Shown here: one piece after another, positions 7,251-14,952 of the stretch
How positions within the stretch are numbered: the first letter of the stretch is position 1
Layout: each line of letters opens with the position of its first letter
Assembly: GCA_012514255.1 (NCBI GenBank)
Contig: JAAZAP010000257.1
Coordinates: forward strand, 1 to 15,554
DNA length: 15,554 nt
From: Bacteroidales bacterium
Lineage (GTDB): Bacteria > Bacteroidota > Bacteroidia > Bacteroidales > VadinHA17
Direction: 5' to 3'
The notes under the pieces: model-generated
Seen by the model: only the letters and a program-made list of their open reading frames with translations
Databases searched by the model: none
Told to the model about the DNA's origin: nothing
Position numbers and translations under genes: made by a program

Positions 7251-7744
7251 TCAGCGCGACCGTAAACGGTCACGCCTGTTAAGCCATTTTATAAACAGGA
7301 AACTTCCGACTCCAAGCAAAACCATGCCTGTCCCTTCTTTATTGCAGAAATGTTACGCTCAATAACAGGCATTATGTCACCTATCGGGAAACGGGTGTGG
7401 TCGGCATAACAGCTGACTGTAACCAGGAAATTGCTGCCGATGAAGAAATCCACCTCATCGGAAACCAACTCTTCCGGGTCATACCTCAGTGCATTGAAGA
7501 CGATAAAGGTATAATACGGGAACTCATCCATCTTCGGGACCTGTATCTCGTCGGTGCAGTCCTCCAGTGAAAGGGGGTGCAGTCCCAGCGGTGCTGAAAG
7601 CTTTACCAGTTCCTCACGTGAGGCTTTGGTATAATTGAACCATTCATAGCCGTCATCTTTCACTGCGCTTGCTGCTCCTTCCAGTGTAGTGATCTTTTCA
7701 AGATCGCCTCCGGTTGATATGTGGTAATACTCAGATCTGGACAT
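7251..7744 (-). pseudogene. corA: corA magnesium-channel remnant with internal deletion
   Basis: From the ATG at 7744 the protein matches the N-terminal cytoplasmic domain of CorA-type Mg2+/Co2+ channels: DGYEWFNYTKASREEL, LGLHPLSLEDC, and DEFPYYTFIVFNALRYD followed by VDFFIGSNFLVTVS. Homology stops near residue 138 (SAIKKGQ, about 7328) and the frame ends at 7289. In another frame, 7327 down to 7251 encodes GMVLLGVGSFLFIKWLNRR and a basic tail, which looks like the last transmembrane helix and C-terminus of the same protein. The long stalk helix, the first membrane helix and the pore GMN motif, roughly 180 residues, are missing, and the two ends are out of frame. Transport is therefore impossible. 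It converges on the synthetase remnant, with 40 bp between them. Confidence 0.8.
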
Positions 7745-7778
7745 ATTTATGTTTACTATTAAACCGGGGATTTAACAT

Positions 7779-8132
7779 TCATTCATTGAATTCACTTCTC
7801 AGTATAAGAATTATCATCTGCTTTAATAATGGCAGATCCTTGTGGGCAGTATCCCAGATAACCCTGTCCTCTATAGCATGATATTCATGAAGTATGAAAT
7901 TCCTGAAGGCTCTGACTTTATACCAGGGGAAGTCATATTTATCAAGGATTTCCTGATCAACCCGGATGATTGCCTCTCCAATAACGGCAAATTGAAAAAG
8001 GGTGGCGTCAATTGTCTTCCGGTCTTCAAGAAATGATGATTTGTCATACCCTGCAAGAAAAGATTCAATTGATGAAATTGAATCAAGTATATGCAAAAGT
8101 CTTTCTATGCCGGTAATCCTGTTATTTTTCAT
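7779..8132 (-). CDS. hepT: HepT-like RNase toxin of the XRE-MNT/HepT operon
   Basis: This 117-aa helical protein of the HepT/DUF86 family carries the RX4HXY motif as RNFILHEY (R77, H82, Y84). It is paired with the nucleotidyltransferase gene just upstream, whose end it overlaps by 11 bases (8122-8132), so it is translated from the same mRNA. By family knowledge it is a ribonuclease neutralised by AMPylation of the motif tyrosine. It shares the family pattern with the first HepT (2668-3003), such as GEA-I at the middle helix, but much of the rest differs, so it is a paralogous module, not a recent duplicate. It ends 34 bp before the start of the corA remnant. Confidence 0.9.
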   Translation of the reverse strand: MKNNRITGIERLLHILDSISSIESFLAGYDKSSFLEDRKTIDATLFQFAVIGEAIIRVDQEILDKYDFPWYKVRAFRNFILHEYHAIEDRVIWDTAHKDLPLLKQMIILILRSEFNE

Positions 8133-8715
8133 GGATCAGGATGAGTTCCGGTGTTATACGCTTAAGAATTTCCGGTTTTATGGCACTCTTCATGACAACA
8201 TCAACCTTCAGATGGGTCAGCTTCTCCAGCTGAAATTTGATCTCTGCCAGGTCAAACAGAGAGAGCGATTTCTTCTCAGGGACCTGAACAAGTAAATCAA
8301 CATCACTTTCGGGCTCCTGTTCATCCCGGGCGAAAGAACCGAACAGCCATGCTCTTTTGATCTTGTCATGATTCCTGAGGTATTCCTTCAGTTTTTTAAT
8401 CAGATGTTCCTTTGTAACCGGTACGGCCGATTTGTACCAGATTTTCTTTTCGGCAAGGCTAATGGCTTCGATCGCCAGGTCCTCTTCACCCATCTCAGAT
8501 ACTATCCTGTCAGAGAGCCAGTGTATCAGAAGTGTCCCGGGAACCGCACCAAAGTACTCTTCAAGTTTCAGGACATTTTCCCTCGTGGCAGTGCGTTTGC
8601 CGTTTTCAATCTTGCTTAGAATGGCCTGATCTATATCCAGAAAGCCAGCAACTTTTCTTAAGGGATCACCTTTTTGCATCCTCAGTTCCCGTATTTTTCC
8701 GGCGAATGTCTCCAT
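8122..8715 (-). CDS. XRE-type HTH / MNT nucleotidyltransferase fusion antitoxin
   Basis: This 197-aa fusion has two parts. Residues about 5-55 are a Cro/C1 (XRE) helix-turn-helix, with the recognition-helix pattern ILSKIENGKRTATRENV at 32-48. Residues about 98-197 are a minimal nucleotidyltransferase with GSX10DXD (G126, S127, D138, D140) and a third Asp in KVDVV (D172). It should AMPylate and silence the partner HepT, while the HTH represses the operon. The frame is open to an ATG at 8766. The ATG at 8715 is preferred because HTH homology begins there and the operon promoter (8736-8767) lies inside the longer reading frame. The nucleotidyltransferase half resembles the solitary MntA at 3000-3287, which lacks the HTH. 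Confidence 0.88.
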   Translation of the reverse strand: METFAGKIRELRMQKGDPLRKVAGFLDIDQAILSKIENGKRTATRENVLKLEEYFGAVPGTLLIHWLSDRIVSEMGEEDLAIEAISLAEKKIWYKSAVPVTKEHLIKKLKEYLRNHDKIKRAWLFGSFARDEQEPESDVDLLVQVPEKKSLSLFDLAEIKFQLEKLTHLKVDVVMKSAIKPEILKRITPELILIHEK

Positions 8716-8717
8716 CC

Positions 8718-8749
8718 TTGACAAAATCATTTTGACAAATATAGTCAAA
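8718..8749. promoter_or_regulatory. Candidate operator of the XRE-MNT/HepT operon
   Basis: Three TTGAC half-sites lie here. TTGACA at 8718-8723 and 8732-8737 are direct copies spaced 14 bp apart, and the inverted copy GTCAAA at 8744-8749 makes a perfect TTTGAC-N7-GTCAAA repeat (8731-8749). A 13-bp palindrome, CAAAAT-C-ATTTTG (8722-8734), sits between them. The set covers the -7 box and the likely start of transcription, just where an autoregulating XRE protein encoded by the next gene would bind. The repeats are seen; their binding by this protein is inferred. Confidence 0.55.
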
Positions 8750-8767
8750 GAATATTTTTCAAACAAA
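8736..8767 (-). promoter_or_regulatory. Bacteroidetes-type promoter of the XRE-MNT/HepT operon
   Basis: On the minus strand TTTG (8767-8764) is followed after exactly 20 bases by TATATTTG (8743-8736), matching TTTG-N19-21-TAnnTTTG in full. Transcription would start near 8728-8731, leaving a leader of about 15 bases before the ATG at 8715, with AAGG next to it. The promoter lies in the 28-80 bp after the end of the A2M gene, so the TA operon has its own control. Confidence 0.7.
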
Positions 8768-8794
8768 TCAAATATTATTAATACTCTCTTCGGT

Positions 8795-11700
8795 TCAATT
8801 AATTATAACCCTTTTCAGTTCATTATTCGAGCAAATCACCGGGAAGTACATCAGTGAGACTTTGGCCGGGTTCATTACAAACCGGCCGGTGAAGCGGGGC
8901 ATGAGGGTGATTTCAAATGTACGTATGCCCGGTGTTGCATGGCGGATGAAAATTGCCACATGGTCACGGTAAAACTCACGGTGAACCTCTCCGGGCCGGT
9001 AGTCCTTCTTTTCGTTATATGCAAATCCTGACGGTACGGGTATCTCTATTACCACGTATTCAGCTGATTTAAAGAACTCAACCCGGGCAGTAAGTGTCAC
9101 CGGAATTCCCGACCTGACACTGATTTCCTGTCCTGTCACAGAATCCTTTGTTCCGCCGCTGCCCTGACTGACGGAGTCGTCGGGCCGCATCCCGCCGCCG
9201 GGTCTGGTGACGTCATCAGGCCTCATCCCCCCGGAGACTGACCAGTGGGTTGTCACCCTGAAATCGGTGGTGTCCTCCTCCGGTTCTTCAAGAAAGAGCT
9301 TGCTTCCAATGCTCAGGAAAAGTGGCATATCGCTTTCGTTAAGGACAGTCACCGGCTGATTTTCTTCCTTAAAGGTTATTGTATGCGGGAAGGAATCAAC
9401 AACCGTATCGGTAGCACCGGTGATAGTCATCCTGGCCCTGTCCTCGTTCTTACGTTCCGGTTCAGGGTAAAATGCCAGGGCATTGAGCACCGAGGCTGTC
9501 TGGAAGGTATTCAGCGGACTCTTCATGGAGAGGTACTCATAAAAATATCTCCGGATCAGTTCGGGTCTGGCGATTTTCTGAAGTGTGTCACGGCAGAGGA
9601 GATCATAGGCGAGGAGAGTTGTCTGCATATCGGTCTGCATTAAATTCCACCACTCTGAACCGGTGGTGAAGTACACCCCTCCAAGAACGGTCTCCCGCCT
9701 GGCTTTTTCGAGGAATGACAGATCTGCCGGAATACTGTGTCTGAGCTTCAGGCCGGCAATACTGATACTGTCGGTCAGGGAGAGACAGCAAGTGCCTGAA
9801 ATTATGTTCAGGTAACGGTTATAGTCAGCATTTGCCCCGATATCAGAGAGAATCTCAAGAAGTGACAGCGCAGTTGCCGGTCCGGGATTCTTTTCCAGGG
9901 CAAGCACGGCGAAGTCAGTGATGCCGGATATCCCGATGTTGACCGTGTAGCCAAGCTTGCCTGCCCTTAACAGGGTTTTAATTATATGCTGCGATATCCA
10001 GTCTTCGGTTTCCGAACGGCCCCACCAGCCCCACAATCCGTCTTTATTGCGGTTATCGAGGAGCTTGCCGATCAGGTTTCTGATCTCTCTTTCATCGCTT
10101 CGTTTTACCTTCCCGAGGTGCCTGTCGGTTTCAACTGCCGAGAGATAACCCGCAAGCCTTGAGGCCATCTGTTCATTGCAGCCATAGACATACCTGATGA
10201 GCCTGTGACTTGCGGTAAGCCTTATATCTTTCAGTCCGGCCACGGCAGTCAGGCTCACCTCACCCGGCCAGCGGCTGAGATCAACTGTCAGTGATGAATC
10301 TTTCTCTATAAATGCTACCATCCCCGAATCGATCTCAATTCCAGCTCTCAGGACGGGTATCGGACGGAACTCACCGTCCCTGAGGCCTGTCCCGGTGGTG
10401 AATGAGTATTCAAGCCGCAGGCTGTCTGACCCGTCAGCGATCACCGGCAGCGTGTCCACTATCGCCTCTGCCAGATCACGCTGCCTGTTAACGATTGTGT
10501 CGGCATTGCTGATGAATCTTGCCGTCAGTGACATTGGTGCGCCGGTGTGGTTCATTATCCGGCCGATGAGATTCAGGGAGTCGCCTTCGACCACATAATG
10601 GGGAGCCGACAACAGACCTGTTACAGGCATGAATGCCTTTATGTTCCCTTTCGCAGTACCTGCCTGGCGGTTCCCGTTGATTGCAACGGCAAATGTCTCC
10701 CATGAGGTTATGTCGTCAGGGAACTTAACGTTAAACGTAACTTTGCCCGAATCATCAGTGCGCAGGTCCGGTTTCCAGTAGCCGTAGTCGCGGAAGTTCC
10801 TGCGAAGTGTACCTGCAGCCATTGCCTCTTCCAGGAACTGTTCATCCACAAGCGGGTCACTTTCCGCAGCTGCCGTGATGACTCCTCCGGGCTTCATTGT
10901 AAGCATGATGACTCCGCCGGCAGCCCTCGATCCGTACAGTGCTGTCATTGACGGATCCTTAATTACCGTGATGTTCTTAAGCAGGTCAGGGTCGATGAGG
11001 CTCATATCACCGCTCCACGGCACTCCGTCAATAATAATAAGGGGTGGTTGTGCGTCAGCCGCTGAAGCACCTCTTATCATGAAAACCTGGTCATCCGACA
11101 ACTGCACGCCTGCCACCCTGCCGGCGAGAGAATTGACTGTCATGACAGAGGCCGAGAGGCTTTCCTTGCGCGAGACGCCGTAACCCACGACAACAACTTC
11201 ATCCAGGGCCAGTAGTTCCTCCTCGAGGGTCACATCCAGCTGATTTTCATAGGATACTTCGGTTTCATATGATTTCATCCCGATGAACATGAATGACAGC
11301 TTGTGGTTTCCGAAAGGTAGTTTAATTGAATACCTGCCATCGATATCGGTTACTGTGCCAAATCCGTTTTCCTGGCAATATACTGTCACTCCGGGCAGCC
11401 TTTCGTTATCAGAGAGACTTGTAACAACTCCGGAGACAGTGAATCCCGGTCCGTCATAGGCGTTGGCATCCTGCCTTATGAACTCCTGCATGAGCTGCCG
11501 TTCCAGGGAGGATGGTGTACCCGGACGAATATCAGGGGAATTGATCATCTCAATGATCTTCCTGTACAGTTCAGGATCGTCTGACGTTTCCGCCCAGGCC
11601 AGGTCAATGAAGGTTGCACTGTTGCCCCTGACTTCGACGGAGTCAATGATCAGATGGTTCCCGCCCGGCAGGAAGGAGATAAACCTGTAAGTTCCGGGCC

Positions 11701-14700
11701 GGATATTGGTTAAAACCTGATCGTCTCCCTGCCTGTCATAGACTGCCCTTCCGGCAGCGGAGACAAGGAAGTTTACAACGGATCTGGCAACCTTTTCAGG
11801 CCGGCTGTCCAGTATCTGAACAGTTCCGTTTCCGGGCACAGTTCTCTCACTGCGTGAATACCTGTAACGGGGGGCTGTCCTCTTTTCCGTGATCTCGCGG
11901 CTGACCCTCTCAATATATGCCGGTGTAAGTACGCTGCTGCGCCAATCCTGCATTTTATTGTACTTTTCCAGATACCGGGGGATTCTTATTTCAGGGTCGA
12001 AGGACCTCATTCTCAACAACCCTTTCTCAAAATCATATTCATACAGGGGTTCGAACCTGAAATCGGTGGTGAATTTCCCGGGGAGTACGAACCTGACACT
12101 GGTTGGCATCACAGGTCCGACGATGCGAGAGCCGCGTGAAGAAAATTGCTTGTCGGGATTTGCCAGTTGCTGGCTGACGTCACTCATGAGGAGAATGTTG
12201 CTGTCCTGTCGCAGATAAGCCACACTGTTATCAAATAATGTTCTGTATGGCATGACGTAATTGGCTATCCTCCGGTGCTCTGATACCTGCATTTTGAAAG
12301 ATGCATCCTTTTTGAAATAGGCTTCGGGCTTTTCGGTATCCCTGATTGAAAGGACCAGCTTCCTGCCTCTTTCAAACAGAATGCTGTCAGCTTCATAGAC
12401 TGCTTCGGGGGTCCTGATGCTTATGAAATGGTAACCGGTGTCAACCCTGAATGAGTAAGGCTGGTTAGCCGATGCAATATCAATGTAAACCGGCCTGTGA
12501 TCGACAAAAACCTGGTTGATCCGTACCGGCATGCCGTCGCGGAAGATGAAGGGGGCGAACTGGGTGATGCTGTCACCCATGTCACATTTAAAAATGGCTA
12601 TCTCTTCCGGGTGGTAACGGAATCTGAAATATTCCACTGTGTCAAGACCGGCTTTGGCATTCCACCAGTCATATTCAAGGGGATGGGTCAGATAAGGCGG
12701 TGCGGGTACAGATGTACGGAATGAGTTGATATGTTCCTTGCTTTTGCCGGGTTTCGCAAGATTTGGTAATGCCGGCAGGTTGTACCCGAACTTGCGGGTC
12801 AGGGAAAAAGCAGTTACATCAGTATTCCTGGCCGGTCTGCCGTCAGCATCTGTGACAGTGAGGGTTATTGAGGTTTCCTTTCCGGGAATGATCTTGTCCG
12901 GCTGCTCCGCCGAAATATTCAACCTGCATTGGTCCCTTGAGATCTCATAGATGCTGTTGTTCATTTCTCCTCCCCACAGATAGCTCAGAGAGAGGTACCA
13001 TTTGCGGTCAGTTGTGACTCTCTCCCTGAATTCAAGGGTTTCGGCGGTTCCGCGGGCCACCTCGCGATTTAAATCATAGATGAAGTAGCTGAATGAGAGG
13101 CCGGTATTGCTGGTGACACTGATAAAGACGGAGTCGGCTGTCCTGACCGTCCGGGGTGTGACACCGTGCGGCAGCTCTTTGGCTGCCACTGTCCGCCGTG
13201 CATTCCCGCTGACGATTGAGTATCCGGTGACGAAGGGGTCGATCTTCATCTGCCACGGGAGGGTTATTTTCAGGGCTGGCTTTTTGTTCCCGAAGGCATC
13301 GGAAGTTATCAATTCAGCCTCCCTTTCGGTTTCTGTGCCGTTGACTTTCAGGTAAAACCTTACTGAATCTGCCCGGGTGCTGTAGCAAATCTCCTCTTTC
13401 CTGTCGATGAAGGTCATGGATCTGGTCTCGGTGACTGACTCATTGTCCGAGGTGTTGGCGACAGCAACTATTTTACAGGTCATGTTTGCCTCCGGGAAGA
13501 GGCTGTCAGGAATCATCACCACCGTCTCGCCTGACGTTCGGAGGTTCTCACGGATAACTGCAATTGTATCCTTTACCGGAAGAAATGGTCCCGAAATCTC
13601 ATTGACCCTGTCGCGAAGGATATGCAGGGTAACCCTGGCATCAGGCAAAATCATGTCATTTTCATTCAGGGCTTTAAGCCCTATAATAAACGGCCGGCCC
13701 CTGTACTGAACGCTGTCAGGCGTCCTGACAACGAGTTTCAGACTCCGAAGATCATAATACTCATAGACAAATGATCCGGATACCAGTGCACGGCTCCTGT
13801 TTGCAGGAGTCATCGTAATACTGTAATCCTTGTCAAGGCGGAGGCCGAGCGTGTCTGAAAGAACGAAGGAGTGGGTGTATCCGCCGGGAGTATAGGGTTT
13901 GAGGGTGGCAAGCTTAACCTGCCTGTATGGATCGGTGAGGTAGATCTTCAGGTCAGTTTCGCCCTGAAAGGGCTTTTTGTTCTTCCCGGTCAGCACCCAG
14001 GCTTTCAGCATCACCGTGTCCCCGGGCATGTATTTCGGCTTGTTGAAGAGCATGAATCCGGAGTAAGGCCCGGGTTCAATCATCCTTTTAATACTCCACC
14101 AGACACCTCGTGCCGTGCCGAACCCGTAACCCCTTATCGCGGAGCGGACTGCATCGTAGGGGAGCATGACAACGGTTTTGACAGGCACCCAGACGTACCT
14201 TACGGGAGTGGCATATGCAAGTTTCCTGGAGTTGCGGCGCAGCGCGGAATTGTCAAGGGTCCTGTCGAGGCTGAAGAGACTGGATATGCCATCATATGTT
14301 ACAGTAAGAATACCCCTGCTGTTGCTCTTTGGAAGCCTGTATGCAAGCGAAGCCTGATCCCAGCGGATTGCCCTGGCACCCATCTTCAATGTAGCATCAT
14401 CGACGAGGTGACCCGAGGTATCACGGACCTGGATGATGAGATCAGTCTTGTTGTCAACCACAGCAAGGTGGACATTGGGCACTGAACGGTACAACACCTT
14501 CACCCTGTCATTGTCAACATTCGCAGTGACATAGTTCCCCGGCTGAAGTTTCCCATTGTATGCTTTTCCGGCAGGGAAGGAGTCGACCACCACACTGAAG
14601 AGCTTCTCATACTTGCCGGTTGAGCCCTTGCGGATCAGGTCCCGGGCCTGCTTTTCAGTTATTGAGAAGATGTAAGTGTACGGACTTGTGGTACGGCTTT

Positions 14701-14770
14701 TAGCCAGGTCCTGTGATCCCAGTGTGCCGGAGATCATCAGGGCTATCAGAAAAATGAAAGGCCTGGTCAT
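8795..14770 (-). CDS. Alpha-2-macroglobulin-like protein with embedded SusC-type plug domain
   Basis: This is a 1991-aa exported protein with a Sec signal peptide (1 to about 20, ISGTLGSQ) and no lipobox cysteine, so it is probably periplasmic rather than lipid-anchored. Regions in order: an MG2-type macroglobulin domain (about 235-335, FNKPKYMPGDTVMLKAWVL); further macroglobulin-like beta domains to about 1060; a carboxypeptidase-regulatory-like domain (1109-1183, SGVVTSLSDNERLPGVTV); the SusC signature and plug (1187-1295, DEVVVVGYG, MIRGAS, PLIIIDGVP, ALYGSRAAGGVI); the A2M core domain (about 1322-1385, YWKPDLRTDDSGKVTF); a helical thioester domain (about 1515-1775) with the motif GCNEQM at 1530-1535, where C1531 and Q1534 can form the CxEQ thioester, and GLWGWWG (1578-1584); a GGMRPDD repeat linker (1847-1865); and a C-terminal receptor-binding-like domain (about 1885-1975). 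Bacterial A2Ms are thought to trap attacking proteases. No TonB-dependent barrel follows the plug, and pbpC, a common partner of bacterial A2M genes, is absent from the window. Confidence 0.88.
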   Translation of the reverse strand: MTRPFIFLIALMISGTLGSQDLAKSRTTSPYTYIFSITEKQARDLIRKGSTGKYEKLFSVVVDSFPAGKAYNGKLQPGNYVTANVDNDRVKVLYRSVPNVHLAVVDNKTDLIIQVRDTSGHLVDDATLKMGARAIRWDQASLAYRLPKSNSRGILTVTYDGISSLFSLDRTLDNSALRRNSRKLAYATPVRYVWVPVKTVVMLPYDAVRSAIRGYGFGTARGVWWSIKRMIEPGPYSGFMLFNKPKYMPGDTVMLKAWVLTGKNKKPFQGETDLKIYLTDPYRQVKLATLKPYTPGGYTHSFVLSDTLGLRLDKDYSITMTPANRSRALVSGSFVYEYYDLRSLKLVVRTPDSVQYRGRPFIIGLKALNENDMILPDARVTLHILRDRVNEISGPFLPVKDTIAVIRENLRTSGETVVMIPDSLFPEANMTCKIVAVANTSDNESVTETRSMTFIDRKEEICYSTRADSVRFYLKVNGTETEREAELITSDAFGNKKPALKITLPWQMKIDPFVTGYSIVSGNARRTVAAKELPHGVTPRTVRTADSVFISVTSNTGLSFSYFIYDLNREVARGTAETLEFRERVTTDRKWYLSLSYLWGGEMNNSIYEISRDQCRLNISAEQPDKIIPGKETSITLTVTDADGRPARNTDVTAFSLTRKFGYNLPALPNLAKPGKSKEHINSFRTSVPAPPYLTHPLEYDWWNAKAGLDTVEYFRFRYHPEEIAIFKCDMGDSITQFAPFIFRDGMPVRINQVFVDHRPVYIDIASANQPYSFRVDTGYHFISIRTPEAVYEADSILFERGRKLVLSIRDTEKPEAYFKKDASFKMQVSEHRRIANYVMPYRTLFDNSVAYLRQDSNILLMSDVSQQLANPDKQFSSRGSRIVGPVMPTSVRFVLPGKFTTDFRFEPLYEYDFEKGLLRMRSFDPEIRIPRYLEKYNKMQDWRSSVLTPAYIERVSREITEKRTAPRYRYSRSERTVPGNGTVQILDSRPEKVARSVVNFLVSAAGRAVYDRQGDDQVLTNIRPGTYRFISFLPGGNHLIIDSVEVRGNSATFIDLAWAETSDDPELYRKIIEMINSPDIRPGTPSSLERQLMQEFIRQDANAYDGPGFTVSGVVTSLSDNERLPGVTVYCQENGFGTVTDIDGRYSIKLPFGNHKLSFMFIGMKSYETEVSYENQLDVTLEEELLALDEVVVVGYGVSRKESLSASVMTVNSLAGRVAGVQLSDDQVFMIRGASAADAQPPLIIIDGVPWSGDMSLIDPDLLKNITVIKDPSMTALYGSRAAGGVIMLTMKPGGVITAAAESDPLVDEQFLEEAMAAGTLRRNFRDYGYWKPDLRTDDSGKVTFNVKFPDDITSWETFAVAINGNRQAGTAKGNIKAFMPVTGLLSAPHYVVEGDSLNLIGRIMNHTGAPMSLTARFISNADTIVNRQRDLAEAIVDTLPVIADGSDSLRLEYSFTTGTGLRDGEFRPIPVLRAGIEIDSGMVAFIEKDSSLTVDLSRWPGEVSLTAVAGLKDIRLTASHRLIRYVYGCNEQMASRLAGYLSAVETDRHLGKVKRSDEREIRNLIGKLLDNRNKDGLWGWWGRSETEDWISQHIIKTLLRAGKLGYTVNIGISGITDFAVLALEKNPGPATALSLLEILSDIGANADYNRYLNIISGTCCLSLTDSISIAGLKLRHSIPADLSFLEKARRETVLGGVYFTTGSEWWNLMQTDMQTTLLAYDLLCRDTLQKIARPELIRRYFYEYLSMKSPLNTFQTASVLNALAFYPEPERKNEDRARMTITGATDTVVDSFPHTITFKEENQPVTVLNESDMPLFLSIGSKLFLEEPEEDTTDFRVTTHWSVSGGMRPDDVTRPGGGMRPDDSVSQGSGGTKDSVTGQEISVRSGIPVTLTARVEFFKSAEYVVIEIPVPSGFAYNEKKDYRPGEVHREFYRDHVAIFIRHATPGIRTFEITLMPRFTGRFVMNPAKVSLMYFPVICSNNELKRVIIN

Positions 14771-14952
14771 GGGGTGACAGCTTTTTTATGCAAACGACCA
14801 TAAATTTATGAATAAAATGCCGAAGGTGCACCGCTGCTGCTCATTATAGAGCTCGCGATACACCTTTTATGCTTGCTGTCTCAGGCTCCTGCCGGAGTTT
14901 ACCTATGGTGAGAGACGCCAACCGGACATGCCGGCTTCAGAACTGAACTGTT

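Noticed and set aside
13871..14485. 204-codon plus-strand open frame
   Set aside because: It lies wholly antisense inside the A2M gene, has no recognisable domain or ribosome site, and is explained by the codon bias of the opposite strand.
14771..14952. Possible terminator or small gene between lpdA and the A2M gene
   Set aside because: Only short CCGG-type inverted repeats and a TTCAGTTCTGAA palindrome without a usable loop are seen, and there is no coding signal.
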